A stretch of DNA of 64,000 bases from Hippea jasoniae (GTDB taxonomy: Bacteria; Campylobacterota_A; Desulfurellia; Desulfurellales; Hippeaceae): positions 186,001-250,000 of the forward strand of contig NZ_JQLX01000011.1 of assembly GCF_000744435.1 (NCBI RefSeq), in the 5' to 3' direction. Shown here piece after piece: positions 7,518 through 18,034 of the stretch. Within the stretch, counting starts at the first letter, position 1. Each line of letters starts with the position of its first letter. The position numbers were made by a program, and so were the translations under genes. The notes beneath the pieces are model-generated. The model ran no database searches. It was not told the DNA's origin and worked only from the letters and a program-made list of their open reading frames with translations.

Positions 7518-9953
7518 ATGAGTGATTTTAAGAAAAAGGGTATCACTCGAAGGGTTTTTGTTAAATCCGCAGCAGTTGCCACAGCAGCAGTCTCTTTTGC
7601 TCCCGGGGTTTTTGCAAAAAGGTTGCCTTCAAAACCTGTGCTTGAATCCTACTCTGAACCTACAGCTACCCACTGGGGATCTGTTATTGCAGATGTAAGT
7701 GGGGGTGAGTTCATAGGTATTAAACCTTTTAAAGATGATTATCCCATACCAATGACGCAGGCTTTAGCCGATAGGGTTAACGCTGAAAACAGAATTAAGT
7801 ATCCAATGGTTAGAGAGGGTTATTTAAAGCATGGTTACAGAAGCAACAAATCAATGAGGGGAAGAGACAGATTTGTAAGAGTTAGCTGGGAAAAGGCCTA
7901 TGAATTGATAACAAAAGAGTTAAAAAGGATAAAGAAAAAATACGGAAATGAGGCTATTTTTGCAGGTAGCGTTGATTGGCACAGCGTGGGAAAGCTTCAT
8001 GCAGCACCTACTTTATTGAGAAGAATGTTGAATTTATTTGGGGGTTTTACAGATGATACAGGTGATTTTTCTGTTCAGGCAGCAATGACAATTCTTCCTC
8101 ATGTTACCGGAAATATAGAGGTATATGATAGGCAGACTGCATGGCCTACAATTCTTGAGTATACTGATACAATAATTTTATGGGGTGCGGATCTTCTAAA
8201 AAACAATCAGATAGGCTGGGATCCACCAGACCATTACGCTTATGACGCAATTAAGGAGTTAAAGAAAAGAAATAAAAAAATTATCTCAATAGACCCTCGT
8301 TTGACCGATACAGCTGAGTATTTAAATGCAGAATGGATACCTATTACTCCAAATACCGATGTTGCAATGATGCTTGCTATAGCCCATACTCTTTATAAAG
8401 AAAATCTATATGATAAAGATTTTCTTGATAAATATACTGTTGGTTTTGATAAATTTTTGCCTTATTTGTTGGGCAAAACTGATGGTGTTGAGAAAACACC
8501 CCAGTGGGCTGAAAAAATAACGGGAATTGAGGCCGATACTATTAAGAAAATAGCCCGTACAATGGCAAAAGGAAGAACAATGATAATGAGTGGGTGGGCT
8601 ATTCAAAGGCAGGATCACGGTGAACAGGCTCCATGGATGATTGTTACCCTTGCTGCCATGCTGGGTCAGATTGGTTTGCCTGGTGGTGGTTTTGGATTTA
8701 GCTATCATTATGCCTCAGGGGGAGCTCCCGAAGCAAACGCCCCGTCGCTACTCGGTATTTCTGCCGGAGATAACCCTGTAAAAACAGAAATTCCATTTGC
8801 CCATGCTGTAAGTGATTTACTGCTGCATCCAGGCAAGGTTATAGATTTTAACGGAGAGAAAATCAAATATCCTCTAATTAAGCTAATCTGGTGGGCCGGG
8901 GGAAATCCATTGAGTCATCAGATGAATAGAAACAGACAAATAAAAGCGTGGAGAAGGCCTGATACGATTATTGTAAATGAGATTTACTGGACTTCTACGG
9001 CGAAGTTTGCTGATATTGTATTACCCGCTAATACTACTTTTGAGCGTAACGATATAGAGGTGATAAGCGAATATACAAACAAATATATTGTGGCTATGAA
9101 AAAGGTTATCGATCCATTGTATGAGTCAAAAAGCGACTATGATATTTTTGCTGATATATCAAAGAGACTAGGATTTTACGATAAGTTCACAGAAGGTAGA
9201 GATGAGATGGGCTGGATAAAACATTTTTATTCAATAGCTCAAAAACAAGCAAAGATTAAAAACCTTAAAATGCCGTCATTTGAGGAATTCTGGGAAAAGG
9301 GATATGTTGAATTTCCTGTACCTGAAGAGTCAAAGAGATGGGTAAGGTATGGTGATTTTAGGAAAGATCCAATAAGAAACCCACTGGGAACTCCATCTGG
9401 TAAAATAGAAATTTACTCCAATACTATTGCCAAATATAAATACGATGATTGTCCTCCTCATCCAGCATGGCTTGAGCCAATAGAATGGCTGGGTAGCAAG
9501 AAGGCCAAAAGATATCCTTTTCATTTGTTATCCTCTCATCCTAAGTTTAGATTGCATTCGCAACTTGATAACACATGGCTTAGGAGCTTATATGAGGTGA
9601 ATGAAAGAGAACCTGTCTGGATAAACCCCAAAGACGCAAAAAGATATGGTATAAAGGAAAACGATGTGGTGATTATTTATAATTCAAGGGGAAAGTTAAT
9701 GGCTGCAGCTGTTATTACAGATAGGATTAGAGAAGGCGTAATACTTGTTCATGAAGGTGCCTGGTATGATCCAGATAAGCCCGGTGAGATAGGAGCTATG
9801 TGTAAGCACGGTAATGTTAATCTCGTTACGCTGGATAAGGGAACTTCTAAACTTGCGCAGGGTAATATAGCCAACACAGTCTTGGTTAAAATTAAAAAAT
9901 ATGGAGGAGAGCCACCAACAGTAACAGCTTTTGTTCCTCCGGCAGGGAGTTAA
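7518..9953 (+). CDS. torA: periplasmic molybdopterin S/N-oxide reductase, TorA/DorA/BisC family
   Basis: A protein of 811 residues with a Tat signal (TRRVFVKSA, 10-18). The body is the DMSO-reductase subfamily without an N-terminal iron-sulfur motif: THWG near 51, the conserved IKYPMVREGYL region, and SVDWHSVGK with Ser156 at the molybdenum-ligating serine of TorA/DorA. LPGGGFGFSYHY binds the bis-MGD cofactor. The family reduces trimethylamine N-oxide, DMSO or related oxides. A TorC-like cytochrome follows after 5 bp, resembling the two-gene TMAO/DMSO reductase unit of Campylobacter. Exact substrate is unknown. No TorD-type chaperone gene is visible in the window. Confidence 0.85.
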   Translation: MSDFKKKGITRRVFVKSAAVATAAVSFAPGVFAKRLPSKPVLESYSEPTATHWGSVIADVSGGEFIGIKPFKDDYPIPMTQALADRVNAENRIKYPMVREGYLKHGYRSNKSMRGRDRFVRVSWEKAYELITKELKRIKKKYGNEAIFAGSVDWHSVGKLHAAPTLLRRMLNLFGGFTDDTGDFSVQAAMTILPHVTGNIEVYDRQTAWPTILEYTDTIILWGADLLKNNQIGWDPPDHYAYDAIKELKKRNKKIISIDPRLTDTAEYLNAEWIPITPNTDVAMMLAIAHTLYKENLYDKDFLDKYTVGFDKFLPYLLGKTDGVEKTPQWAEKITGIEADTIKKIARTMAKGRTMIMSGWAIQRQDHGEQAPWMIVTLAAMLGQIGLPGGGFGFSYHYASGGAPEANAPSLLGISAGDNPVKTEIPFAHAVSDLLLHPGKVIDFNGEKIKYPLIKLIWWAGGNPLSHQMNRNRQIKAWRRPDTIIVNEIYWTSTAKFADIVLPANTTFERNDIEVISEYTNKYIVAMKKVIDPLYESKSDYDIFADISKRLGFYDKFTEGRDEMGWIKHFYSIAQKQAKIKNLKMPSFEEFWEKGYVEFPVPEESKRWVRYGDFRKDPIRNPLGTPSGKIEIYSNTIAKYKYDDCPPHPAWLEPIEWLGSKKAKRYPFHLLSSHPKFRLHSQLDNTWLRSLYEVNEREPVWINPKDAKRYGIKENDVVIIYNSRGKLMAAAVITDRIREGVILVHEGAWYDPDKPGEIGAMCKHGNVNLVTLDKGTSKLAQGNIANTVLVKIKKYGGEPPTVTAFVPPAGS

Positions 9954-9958
9954 TTTTT

Positions 9959-10567
9959 ATGGCAAGAGTTCTAGGCATAATATTTTTCATAATTTTTCTA
10001 TGTAGTGGGAGCTATGGATATGCAAAAGAAAAGTTTGCCTATATTTCAAAAATAACTCATCTATATTTATCTCCTGATGTTTCAAAGCCTATCGGTGAAA
10101 TATATGTGGGGGCAAAAGTAGCTATTGTGAAAAAAGAAGGTGGATGGATAAAAGTAAATATTGTTGGCTGGAGACAATATGGATTGAGCTGTGTTATTTA
10201 TGCCTTTATGGGAAAGCGTATTTTTATGGTACAGCTTAATCATAATGGTGAAAAAATTGTTAAAATTTTAAAAAGTGTAGAGGATAAAGATACTCAACTT
10301 AAATGGGAAAAAGTTGAATTGAAAGGGGTTTGGGTAAAAAGTGATGTACTTGTAAAAAACAAAGATCTCCTGTGGGAAAAAGCATCTAAGCTGTTTCATC
10401 AAAGATGTTCAATGTGTCATGCTTTACCAAAAACAACCACTTTTACAGCAAATCAATGGCCAGCAACTTTAAGGGTGATGACAAAAAGAGCAGCCCTTAC
10501 AAAACAGCAGGCATCTATAGTAAGTCTGTTTTTGCAATACCATGCCCGTGATATAGGTAAAAGGTAG
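9959..10567 (+). CDS. TorC-like monohaem cytochrome c with N-terminal SH3-like domain
   Basis: A protein of 202 residues with a signal peptide (about 1-22) and an SH3-like segment (about 28-70, ending VNIVGWRQ). A middle region containing YAFMGKRI matches TorC-type C-terminal domains. A single haem motif CSMCH (150-154) is followed by ALPKTTTFTANQWPATL, the hallmark of that domain. In TorC the domain donates electrons to TorA. Here the pentahaem quinol-oxidising part is absent, so electrons must come from elsewhere, perhaps the bc complex and cytochrome c upstream. Confidence 0.82.
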   Translation: MARVLGIIFFIIFLCSGSYGYAKEKFAYISKITHLYLSPDVSKPIGEIYVGAKVAIVKKEGGWIKVNIVGWRQYGLSCVIYAFMGKRIFMVQLNHNGEKIVKILKSVEDKDTQLKWEKVELKGVWVKSDVLVKNKDLLWEKASKLFHQRCSMCHALPKTTTFTANQWPATLRVMTKRAALTKQQASIVSLFLQYHARDIGKR

Positions 10568-10569
10568 TT

Positions 10570-11274
10570 TTATGTTGAATCCCTCAGGAGTTCGGCTATA
10601 GCTAAGTGGCCGTTCTCCTGCGCTTTTTTAAGTGCTGTGTAATCGTTTACATCCCTTAAATTTTTATTAGCTCCATTTTCAAGTAGTAATTTGACAACAT
10701 CTAAACTTCCCCTAAAAGCTGCCTTCATAAGTGCTGTTTCTCCAACAGCATCCTGTGCGTCAATTTTTGCCTTTTTTGAAAGTAGATATTTAACAATATC
10801 AACAAATCCTTCTCCGATTATACCCTCAGATGCGAGCATCAGAGCTGTTTCTTTATAATTGTTATATGCATTTACATTTGCTTTGTTTTCTACCAGATAT
10901 ATAACTACATCGTACATGCCCCTTTTTGCTGCTTCCATTAAAGGCGTGTTTCCCCATTTATCTCTTGTGTTTATTCTGGCATTATGTTCGACGAGTAATT
11001 TTATAATTTCCAAATCTGCTTTGGCGACAATGGCTTCCATTAAAATGCTGTTACCCCATGCGTTTCTGGCATTGACCTTTGCCCCGTATTCTATTAATAA
11101 TTTTGCATTATCGTAGCAATTAGAAGATACAGCCCTCATAAGGGGAGTTTCGCCATATTTATTTTTGTAGTTAACATTTGCACCTTCATCAATTAATTCT
11201 TTAATTTTGTTGTTTTTTTTGCATTCCCCGACCAACCTGAAAAGTTCCTTGTTTAGTGATCTTTTGTGAGCCAT
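10570..11274 (-). CDS. ankyrin-repeat protein
   Basis: A protein of 234 residues made almost entirely of about six ankyrin repeats of 33 residues. Typical units are GANVNYKNKYGETPLMRAV and ARINTRDKWGNTPLMEAAK. There is no signal peptide or membrane segment, so it is probably cytoplasmic. The start at 11274 follows GGGGGA; upstream in-frame codons lack a ribosome site. It ends 2 bp from the convergent TorC-like gene and is divergent from the response regulator. Function beyond protein binding cannot be stated. Confidence 0.75.
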   Translation of the reverse strand: MAHKRSLNKELFRLVGECKKNNKIKELIDEGANVNYKNKYGETPLMRAVSSNCYDNAKLLIEYGAKVNARNAWGNSILMEAIVAKADLEIIKLLVEHNARINTRDKWGNTPLMEAAKRGMYDVVIYLVENKANVNAYNNYKETALMLASEGIIGEGFVDIVKYLLSKKAKIDAQDAVGETALMKAAFRGSLDVVKLLLENGANKNLRDVNDYTALKKAQENGHLAIAELLRDST

Positions 11275-11293
11275 AATTTCCCCCTGTAATAAG

Positions 11294-11321
11294 TTTACTT
11301 TCTTGAAACAAATTATATAAT
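11294..11321 (+). promoter_or_regulatory. candidate sigma-70 promoter of the two-component operon
   Basis: TTTACT and TATAAT are separated by 16 bases. The -10 box ends 8 bases before the ATG at 11330, which would give a nearly leaderless mRNA. No purine-rich ribosome site is present in between. Confidence 0.5.
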
Positions 11322-11329
11322 ATTTCATA

Positions 11330-11989
11330 ATGGAAGTAAAAGTTTTAGTTGTAGAAGATGATGTAGATTTAAATAATACGATAACGCAGTTTCTCAAACT
11401 AAAGGAATATAAAGTCTATTCCGCTTTCGATGGCAAGAGTGCTTTGGATATTATATTTGATCAACAAATAGATATAATTTTGATGGATATAAAATTACCC
11501 CAAATAGATGGATTTGAGGTTGTAAGATATATAAGGAAATTTAAAAAAACACCAATTATTTTTATAACATCTTTAAATAGCGAAAAAGATGTTGAAAAGG
11601 GATTTGAAGCAGGTGGCGATGATTATTTGAGAAAGCCCTTTTCTTTGAGGGAACTGGAACTGAGAATCAAGGCAATTGTAAGAAGATTGTATTTCAATGA
11701 AGATCTGATCAAAATAAGCGATAATATATATTTTGATGTTACAAAATTTGAAGTTTATAAAAATTCAAAGAGAATTCATCTTAAAAATAAAGAATTATTA
11801 CTATTAAAATTATTTCTGACAAATAAAGGTAAGATATTGACAAAGGATGAAATTTTCAATGAGATATATACTTCTGATGAGATGCCCAACGAAAACTCCT
11901 TAAGAACATTCGTAAAAAGACTGAGGGGTTTGATAGGAAAAGATAAAATTGTTACGATAAAAAACATAGGTTACAAATATGTTGGCTGA
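11330..11989 (+). CDS. OmpR/PhoB-type response regulator
   Basis: A protein of 219 residues. The receiver domain has acidic residues VEDD near 8-11, phosphoacceptor Asp53 in LMDIKLP, Thr80 and Lys102 in RKPF. A winged-helix DNA-binding domain (about 125-219) ends in the usual RGLIGKDKIVTIKNIGYKYV. It overlaps the downstream histidine kinase gene by 11 bp, so the two form a cognate pair. There is no Shine-Dalgarno upstream. The stimulus is unknown; proximity to the respiratory cluster suggests, but does not show, control of it. Confidence 0.9.
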   Translation: MEVKVLVVEDDVDLNNTITQFLKLKEYKVYSAFDGKSALDIIFDQQIDIILMDIKLPQIDGFEVVRYIRKFKKTPIIFITSLNSEKDVEKGFEAGGDDYLRKPFSLRELELRIKAIVRRLYFNEDLIKISDNIYFDVTKFEVYKNSKRIHLKNKELLLLKLFLTNKGKILTKDEIFNEIYTSDEMPNENSLRTFVKRLRGLIGKDKIVTIKNIGYKYVG

Positions 11990-13118
11990 AAAGAAGTCGT
12001 TAAAGAGATTTCTTTTCGTTTATATATCTTCAACACTACTTTTAATAGGTATCAGTGAGTTTTTTTATTACAGAGCCTTCAAAAGCAGTATAATTGAGCA
12101 AGAAAAAGATTTTCTTGAAAGACAGCTAAAGCTTTATCTATCAAAACTAAAAAACAATCAGGATATATTTGCGTTAAAAAAATTAATGGAGTTAAAATCT
12201 TTTAAAATAGATATTGCTATATATAAAAATAATATTTTTATGTTCGGAACATCCATGCCCACTTATTTAGTGACGGATAGAGAATACTGGATTGATAACG
12301 GAAAGTTGTATTTACTTTTTATAATACCTTCCAAAAAAGAAAAAATATACATTTTGCTATCCAGAGCTCTTGATAAGACAGAACTTCATCTTTTTCTAAA
12401 AAAACTTGTAATACTGGATTTTTTTATACTTTTGTTTATTTTACTTGTTTCATACTATCTGGGTAAACTTTTCATAAGCCCCATGAAAGAAGCTTTAAGT
12501 AATCTCAACGAATTTGTAAGGGATGCAACTCACGAAATGAACACACCTATTTCAATTATACTGGCAAACCTGGATTTATTGAATATTAAAAAACCAGACC
12601 TGGAAAAAAGCGTTGAAATAAAGAGAATAAAGGCAGCCTCAGAAAGATTAAGCAAAATTTTTAAAGATTTAAGTTATATAAAACTTGAGTTTTATCGTCC
12701 AAGAAACATTGAACAGTTAAATTTGAGTGATATTATTTTTGAAAGATTGGATGAGTTTGAATTTTTTATAAAAAATAAAGGAATTTCTGTAGAAACAGAA
12801 ATAATGGATTGTGAAGTCAATGCTGATAAGGAAGATATTGTAAGGTTAATTGATAATATAATTTCTAATGCCATAAAGTATTCACCACATGGTTCAATTA
12901 TAAATATAACCCTTTTAAATTGTATCTTTAGCGTTGTGAATCCCGGGAAAATACGGGATGCAGGTAAAATTCAAAAAGAATTTGTAAGAGAAAATAGGAA
13001 TGAAGGTGGATTCGGTATAGGTTTATATATAGTTAGAAAAATTTGTGAATATTACCATTACAATTTCTGGATAGGTTCTTCTGTCAACAATGTTGTTGTT
13101 AAAATTCATTTTAAATGA
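11979..13118 (+). CDS. membrane sensor histidine kinase
   Basis: A protein of 379 residues with two membrane segments (about 10-30 and 142-165) enclosing a periplasmic sensor region of about 110 residues. The H-box is ATHEMNTPISI with His185, the N-box LIDNIISNAIKYS and the G-box GGFGIGLYIVRKI. No HAMP or PAS domain is obvious. Translation starts inside the end of the response regulator gene. The signal is not predictable from the sensor region. Confidence 0.88.
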   Translation: MLAEKKSLKRFLFVYISSTLLLIGISEFFYYRAFKSSIIEQEKDFLERQLKLYLSKLKNNQDIFALKKLMELKSFKIDIAIYKNNIFMFGTSMPTYLVTDREYWIDNGKLYLLFIIPSKKEKIYILLSRALDKTELHLFLKKLVILDFFILLFILLVSYYLGKLFISPMKEALSNLNEFVRDATHEMNTPISIILANLDLLNIKKPDLEKSVEIKRIKAASERLSKIFKDLSYIKLEFYRPRNIEQLNLSDIIFERLDEFEFFIKNKGISVETEIMDCEVNADKEDIVRLIDNIISNAIKYSPHGSIINITLLNCIFSVVNPGKIRDAGKIQKEFVRENRNEGGFGIGLYIVRKICEYYHYNFWIGSSVNNVVVKIHFK

Positions 13119-13144
13119 TCGGATATTTAATTCTTGAGAAATAG

Positions 13145-13174
13145 CCCCTCTCCATTGATTTCAAAAGAGAGGGG
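13145..13174. terminator. hairpin between convergent kinase and nosL-like genes
   Basis: CCCCTCTC and GAGAGGGG form an 8-bp stem with a 14-base loop between two converging genes. There is no clear T-run on either strand, so it is a weak or Rho-assisted bidirectional terminator at best. Confidence 0.4.
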
Positions 13175-13195
13175 TAGTGTTTGGGAGGTGAACTG

Positions 13196-13714
13196 TTATT
13201 TGATTTTACACATTTTTGCCTTTTTCATTTCCCACATTTTAGGTTTGAACTTTGCCATCATTTTTTCCTTCTTGATTCCTCTTTCTAATAAGAGCTTTTT
13301 TGCCTCCTGCCATGTTAAACATTTTTTGTTAATTTCGCCTTTTTTATAAGCACCAAGGCCGAAATGCATTGGTGTGATTTCTCCATCAATCCAGCAAGCA
13401 GTTTTTGCGTTTAGCCATTTTCCTGTTTTTGCATCAGTTACCCATATTTTTGCTTTGTTTTTCCATGGGAATTTACAATCTTGGTATAACCACATTACAG
13501 CACACCCGATATCGTCAAATTTGTAAATTTTACCGTTTTGAGGATTACCAATTTCTGCGGAATATCTGGGACTTTTGATTTTCATGAAACATCTCTGACA
13601 TTTGTCCTTTCCAAAATTAATAGGTATAGGATTGAGTTTTGCAAAAGTAGTAGATGAGTAAATAATTACAAACAGTAAACCCATGAGCAGGTAAGAAACC
13701 TTTTTTAGATACAT
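13196..13714 (-). CDS. nosL: NosL-like exported protein
   Basis: A protein of 172 residues with a signal peptide (about 1-25, ending STTFA) rather than the lipobox common in NosL. A CxxCxM-like metal-binding segment (KCQRCFMKI) follows. The rest resembles the NosL/TlpA-lipoprotein fold: KFDDIGCAVMW, a WVTDAKTGKWL strand and the ACWIDG region. NosL proteins bind Cu(I) and help load copper into NosZ. The gene lies 9 kb from nosD, on the other strand and after a two-component system. It has a good AGGAGG site. NosL function is inferred from family and context. Confidence 0.68.
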   Translation of the reverse strand: MYLKKVSYLLMGLLFVIIYSSTTFAKLNPIPINFGKDKCQRCFMKIKSPRYSAEIGNPQNGKIYKFDDIGCAVMWLYQDCKFPWKNKAKIWVTDAKTGKWLNAKTACWIDGEITPMHFGLGAYKKGEINKKCLTWQEAKKLLLERGIKKEKMMAKFKPKMWEMKKAKMCKIK

Positions 13715-13918
13715 AGGACACCTCCTTCAACTTATTTTTGCCAATTATATCTTTTTTTATAAACTGTTTATAAACTACAAAAAATTTTTATGCATTTAAT
13801 CTTTTGATAGGTTAAAAATTATTAATCTTAACAATAATATTCTTTCTATTACAAAATTGTATAATAATCTTGATTTATAATTTTAAAAATAAATATAAAA
13901 TATTGTTATTAAAATAAC

Positions 13919-13932
13919 GGAATTAATATTGC
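13919..13932 (+). promoter_or_regulatory. candidate sigma-54 (-24/-12) promoter of glnK-amtB
   Basis: GG, 10 bases, GC, with the downstream element reading TTGC, which is the spacing and -12 core of RpoN promoters. It lies 33 bases before the glnK ATG in a very AT-rich leader. The -24 element (CGGAAT) is a weak match to TGGCAC. Confidence 0.4.
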
Positions 13933-13947
13933 TATAAATGTTAATAA

Positions 13948-15572
<1,625 letters not shown>

Positions 15573-15574
<2 letters not shown>

Positions 15575-15597
15575 AAAAAAGGGGCTATTGCCCCTTA
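15573..15597 (-). terminator. Rho-independent terminator of the first liv operon
   Basis: Read on the minus strand, AAGGGGC, a 4-base loop and GCCCCTT are followed by a run of T residues just after the livF stop. It may also stop amtB transcripts from the other side. Confidence 0.85.
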
Positions 15598-16320
15598 ATT
15601 TGCTTTTTTCTTACCCAGATAAGCTTCCTGGATTTTTTCAGAAGCCATGAGTTCGGCTGATGTGCCATCCATGACTATCTTTCCAACCTCAAGCACATAG
15701 CCCCTATCTGCTAACTTTAATGCAGCTTTTGCGTTCTGCTCAACAAGTAAAACCGTTACACCGCTTTGTTTTATCTGTTTAATCGTTTCAAAAATAGTCT
15801 TAACCAACACAGGTGCAAGCCCCAAGCTTGGCTCATCCAAAAGCAACATCTCTGGCTCGCCCATCAAAGCCCTTCCTATTGCAAGCATCTGCTGCTCGCC
15901 CCCGGATAGCGTGCCTGCAAGCTGTGTGCGTCTCTCCTTTAAGCGCGGAAATAACTCATAAATCCATTCAAGTATTGACATATTTGGCTTTTGCTTTGTG
16001 TAAGCACCAAGTATAAGGTTTTCTTCGACTGTTAATGTGCCAAAAACGCGTCTGCCTTCGGGGGATTGAGTTATGCCTAACGATACAATTTTGTGAGCAG
16101 GCAACGATGTCAGTTCAATATCTTTATATCTAATGCTACCCGATCTGGGTTTGATTAATCCACTGATCGTTCTAAGCGTTGTTGTTTTTCCAGCACCGTT
16201 TGCACCTAAAATTGTTATAAGCTCTCCTCTTTTTACCTCAAACGATATACCTTTCACAGCTTCGATGCTACCGTATGCAACAACTAAATTTTCAACAACT
16301 AAAAGTTTTTCGTTACTCAT
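15595..16320 (-). CDS. livF: branched-chain amino-acid ABC ATPase LivF (operon 1)
   Basis: A protein of 241 residues with Walker A GANGAGKTT, signature LSGGEQQML and Walker B LLLDEPSLGLAP, typical of LivF. It is the last gene of livJHMGF copy 1 and overlaps livG. Two ATGs lie in frame. The second, at 16320, has GAGG at 6 bases spacing and was chosen over the one at 16326, which directly abuts GAGG. It energises uptake of leucine, isoleucine and valine or related amino acids. Confidence 0.92.
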   Translation of the reverse strand: MSNEKLLVVENLVVAYGSIEAVKGISFEVKRGELITILGANGAGKTTTLRTISGLIKPRSGSIRYKDIELTSLPAHKIVSLGITQSPEGRRVFGTLTVEENLILGAYTKQKPNMSILEWIYELFPRLKERRTQLAGTLSGGEQQMLAIGRALMGEPEMLLLDEPSLGLAPVLVKTIFETIKQIKQSGVTVLLVEQNAKAALKLADRGYVLEVGKIVMDGTSAELMASEKIQEAYLGKKKAN

Positions 16321-17083
16321 CTTCATCCTCTTTGCCTAAGTATGCTTCGATAACCTTTGGATTGTTCTGCACCTCTTCTGGCTTACCTTCTGCAATTTTC
16401 TTACCAAAGTTTAAAACGCTTATATACTCAGTAACTCCCATAACAAGATCCATATTGTGCTCGATGAGTAAAATGGTTATGCCCATTTTTTTGATTTCCT
16501 TGATAGTGTCAACAAGCTCAAGTCTTTCTTTGTCGTTTAGTCCCGCTGCTGGCTCATCAAGAATCAATAGTTTTGGTTGTGTTGCAAGGGCTCTTGCCAT
16601 CTCTATTTTTCTTTGGATTCCGTAAGGTTGACTACCTGCAGGCAAACTTGCAAGGTGTGTTAAGCCAAATAGTTCCATATACTCTTTAACTTTTAGCCAG
16701 TTTTCTTTTTCATCTTTATAGTAAAATGGCGTGTGGATAATGCCATGCCACCACCTTTGCCTGCTTCGAAAATGCCTGCCTGACATGATGTTTTCTGCAA
16801 CACTCATCTCTGAAAACAGTCTTATTGTTTGAAATGTTCTAACTATTCCCATGTTGGCAATTTTGTGGGGTTGAAGACCTGTTATATCTTTACCGTTGAA
16901 GATAATTTTGCCTTTTTCTGGTTTATAAACGCCTGTTATACAGTTGAAAACCGTTGTTTTTCCAGCACCGTTTGGACCTATGATGCCATAAACCATTCCC
17001 TCATCAATAGTAATACTCAATGAGTCAACTGCAACAAGTCCACCAAATATCTTTGTTATGTTATCCAATACTAACAACGCCAT
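16313..17083 (-). CDS. livG: branched-chain amino-acid ABC ATPase LivG (operon 1)
   Basis: A protein of 256 residues with Walker A GPNGAGKTT. The LivG-type signature is YGIQRKIEMARALA, lacking the canonical LSGGQ, and Walker B is LLILDEPAAGLN. It pairs with LivF on the LivH/LivM channel. It starts 3 bp after livM ends and overlaps livF by 8 bp. Confidence 0.92.
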   Translation of the reverse strand: MALLVLDNITKIFGGLVAVDSLSITIDEGMVYGIIGPNGAGKTTVFNCITGVYKPEKGKIIFNGKDITGLQPHKIANMGIVRTFQTIRLFSEMSVAENIMSGRHFRSRQRWWHGIIHTPFYYKDEKENWLKVKEYMELFGLTHLASLPAGSQPYGIQRKIEMARALATQPKLLILDEPAAGLNDKERLELVDTIKEIKKMGITILLIEHNMDLVMGVTEYISVLNFGKKIAEGKPEEVQNNPKVIEAYLGKEDEDE

Positions 17084-17086
17084 GGC

Positions 17087-18034
17087 TTATTCTTCCCTGA
17101 TTAGATATTTTGGTATTCTTCCAAATTTTGCTGGCCATATACCCTTTGGCCTGAAAATCATAATCACTATCATAGCTATACCAAAAACGAGGTATCGAGC
17201 TTCTGCAAACTGTCTGAACATCTCTGGCACAACAAACATAAAAAATGTGCCAAGCAAAACACCAGGTATAGATGAAGGACCACCCACAAGAACAATAGTA
17301 AAGAACAACACCGACTGAATAAAGTTAAATGCATCTGGGCTAACAGCAGAAAACTGCAGCGTAAATACTACACCTGCAAGCCCTGCTATAGCTGCAGACA
17401 GTGCAAAGGCATAAAGTCTATAGAATCTTGTGTTGATACCTATACACTCACTTGCAAGCTGGTCTTCGTTGAGATAATGGAGTGCCCTACCAGGTTTTGA
17501 TGTTTCAAGGTTGTGTATGACGATGAGCGTGAGTATCAGTAAAAACAGGGCAAGGAAATAAATGGATGTTTGGGATGAAAAGCTAAAACCAAACAGCTTT
17601 AGAGGCTCTACACCAAAAATACCATTTGGTCCACCGGTTATCCCAAATACATTGTTTTTTAGCGCCTGAGTAAACACGATGTTGAACCCTATTGTTGTAA
17701 CAAGCAGATAATCGCCTCTTAAATGTATGATTGGAGCAGCAAGCAATACACTTGCAATAGTTGGTAAAATAATAGCCACAGGAATTGTAGCTATTATGGG
17801 CCAGCCAAAAACCATATTCAAGATAGCCGATGAGTAAGCTCCAAGACCAAAAAATATAGCATGACCCATATCAAACATTCCAGCTCTACCAAGAACAATA
17901 TCCTGACTTAGAGAAACAACTGAGTAGATTAAAAATGTTGTCATTACAGATACCCAGTTGGAATTCAAACTAAATGGTATAATTGATAAAATGAGGAGGA
18001 ATGCACCATAATAAACGATGTTTTTTGTATTCAT
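17087..18034 (-). CDS. livM: branched-chain amino-acid ABC permease LivM (operon 1)
   Basis: An integral membrane protein of 315 residues with about eight to nine helices. It contains the LivM motif region SVVSLSQDIVLGRAGMFDMGHA and the conserved IRLRGDYL-like element HLRGDYLLVTTIGFN. Its start overlaps the livH stop by one base. It forms half of the transport channel. Confidence 0.92.
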   Translation of the reverse strand: MNTKNIVYYGAFLLILSIIPFSLNSNWVSVMTTFLIYSVVSLSQDIVLGRAGMFDMGHAIFFGLGAYSSAILNMVFGWPIIATIPVAIILPTIASVLLAAPIIHLRGDYLLVTTIGFNIVFTQALKNNVFGITGGPNGIFGVEPLKLFGFSFSSQTSIYFLALFLLILTLIVIHNLETSKPGRALHYLNEDQLASECIGINTRFYRLYAFALSAAIAGLAGVVFTLQFSAVSPDAFNFIQSVLFFTIVLVGGPSSIPGVLLGTFFMFVVPEMFRQFAEARYLVFGIAMIVIMIFRPKGIWPAKFGRIPKYLIREE

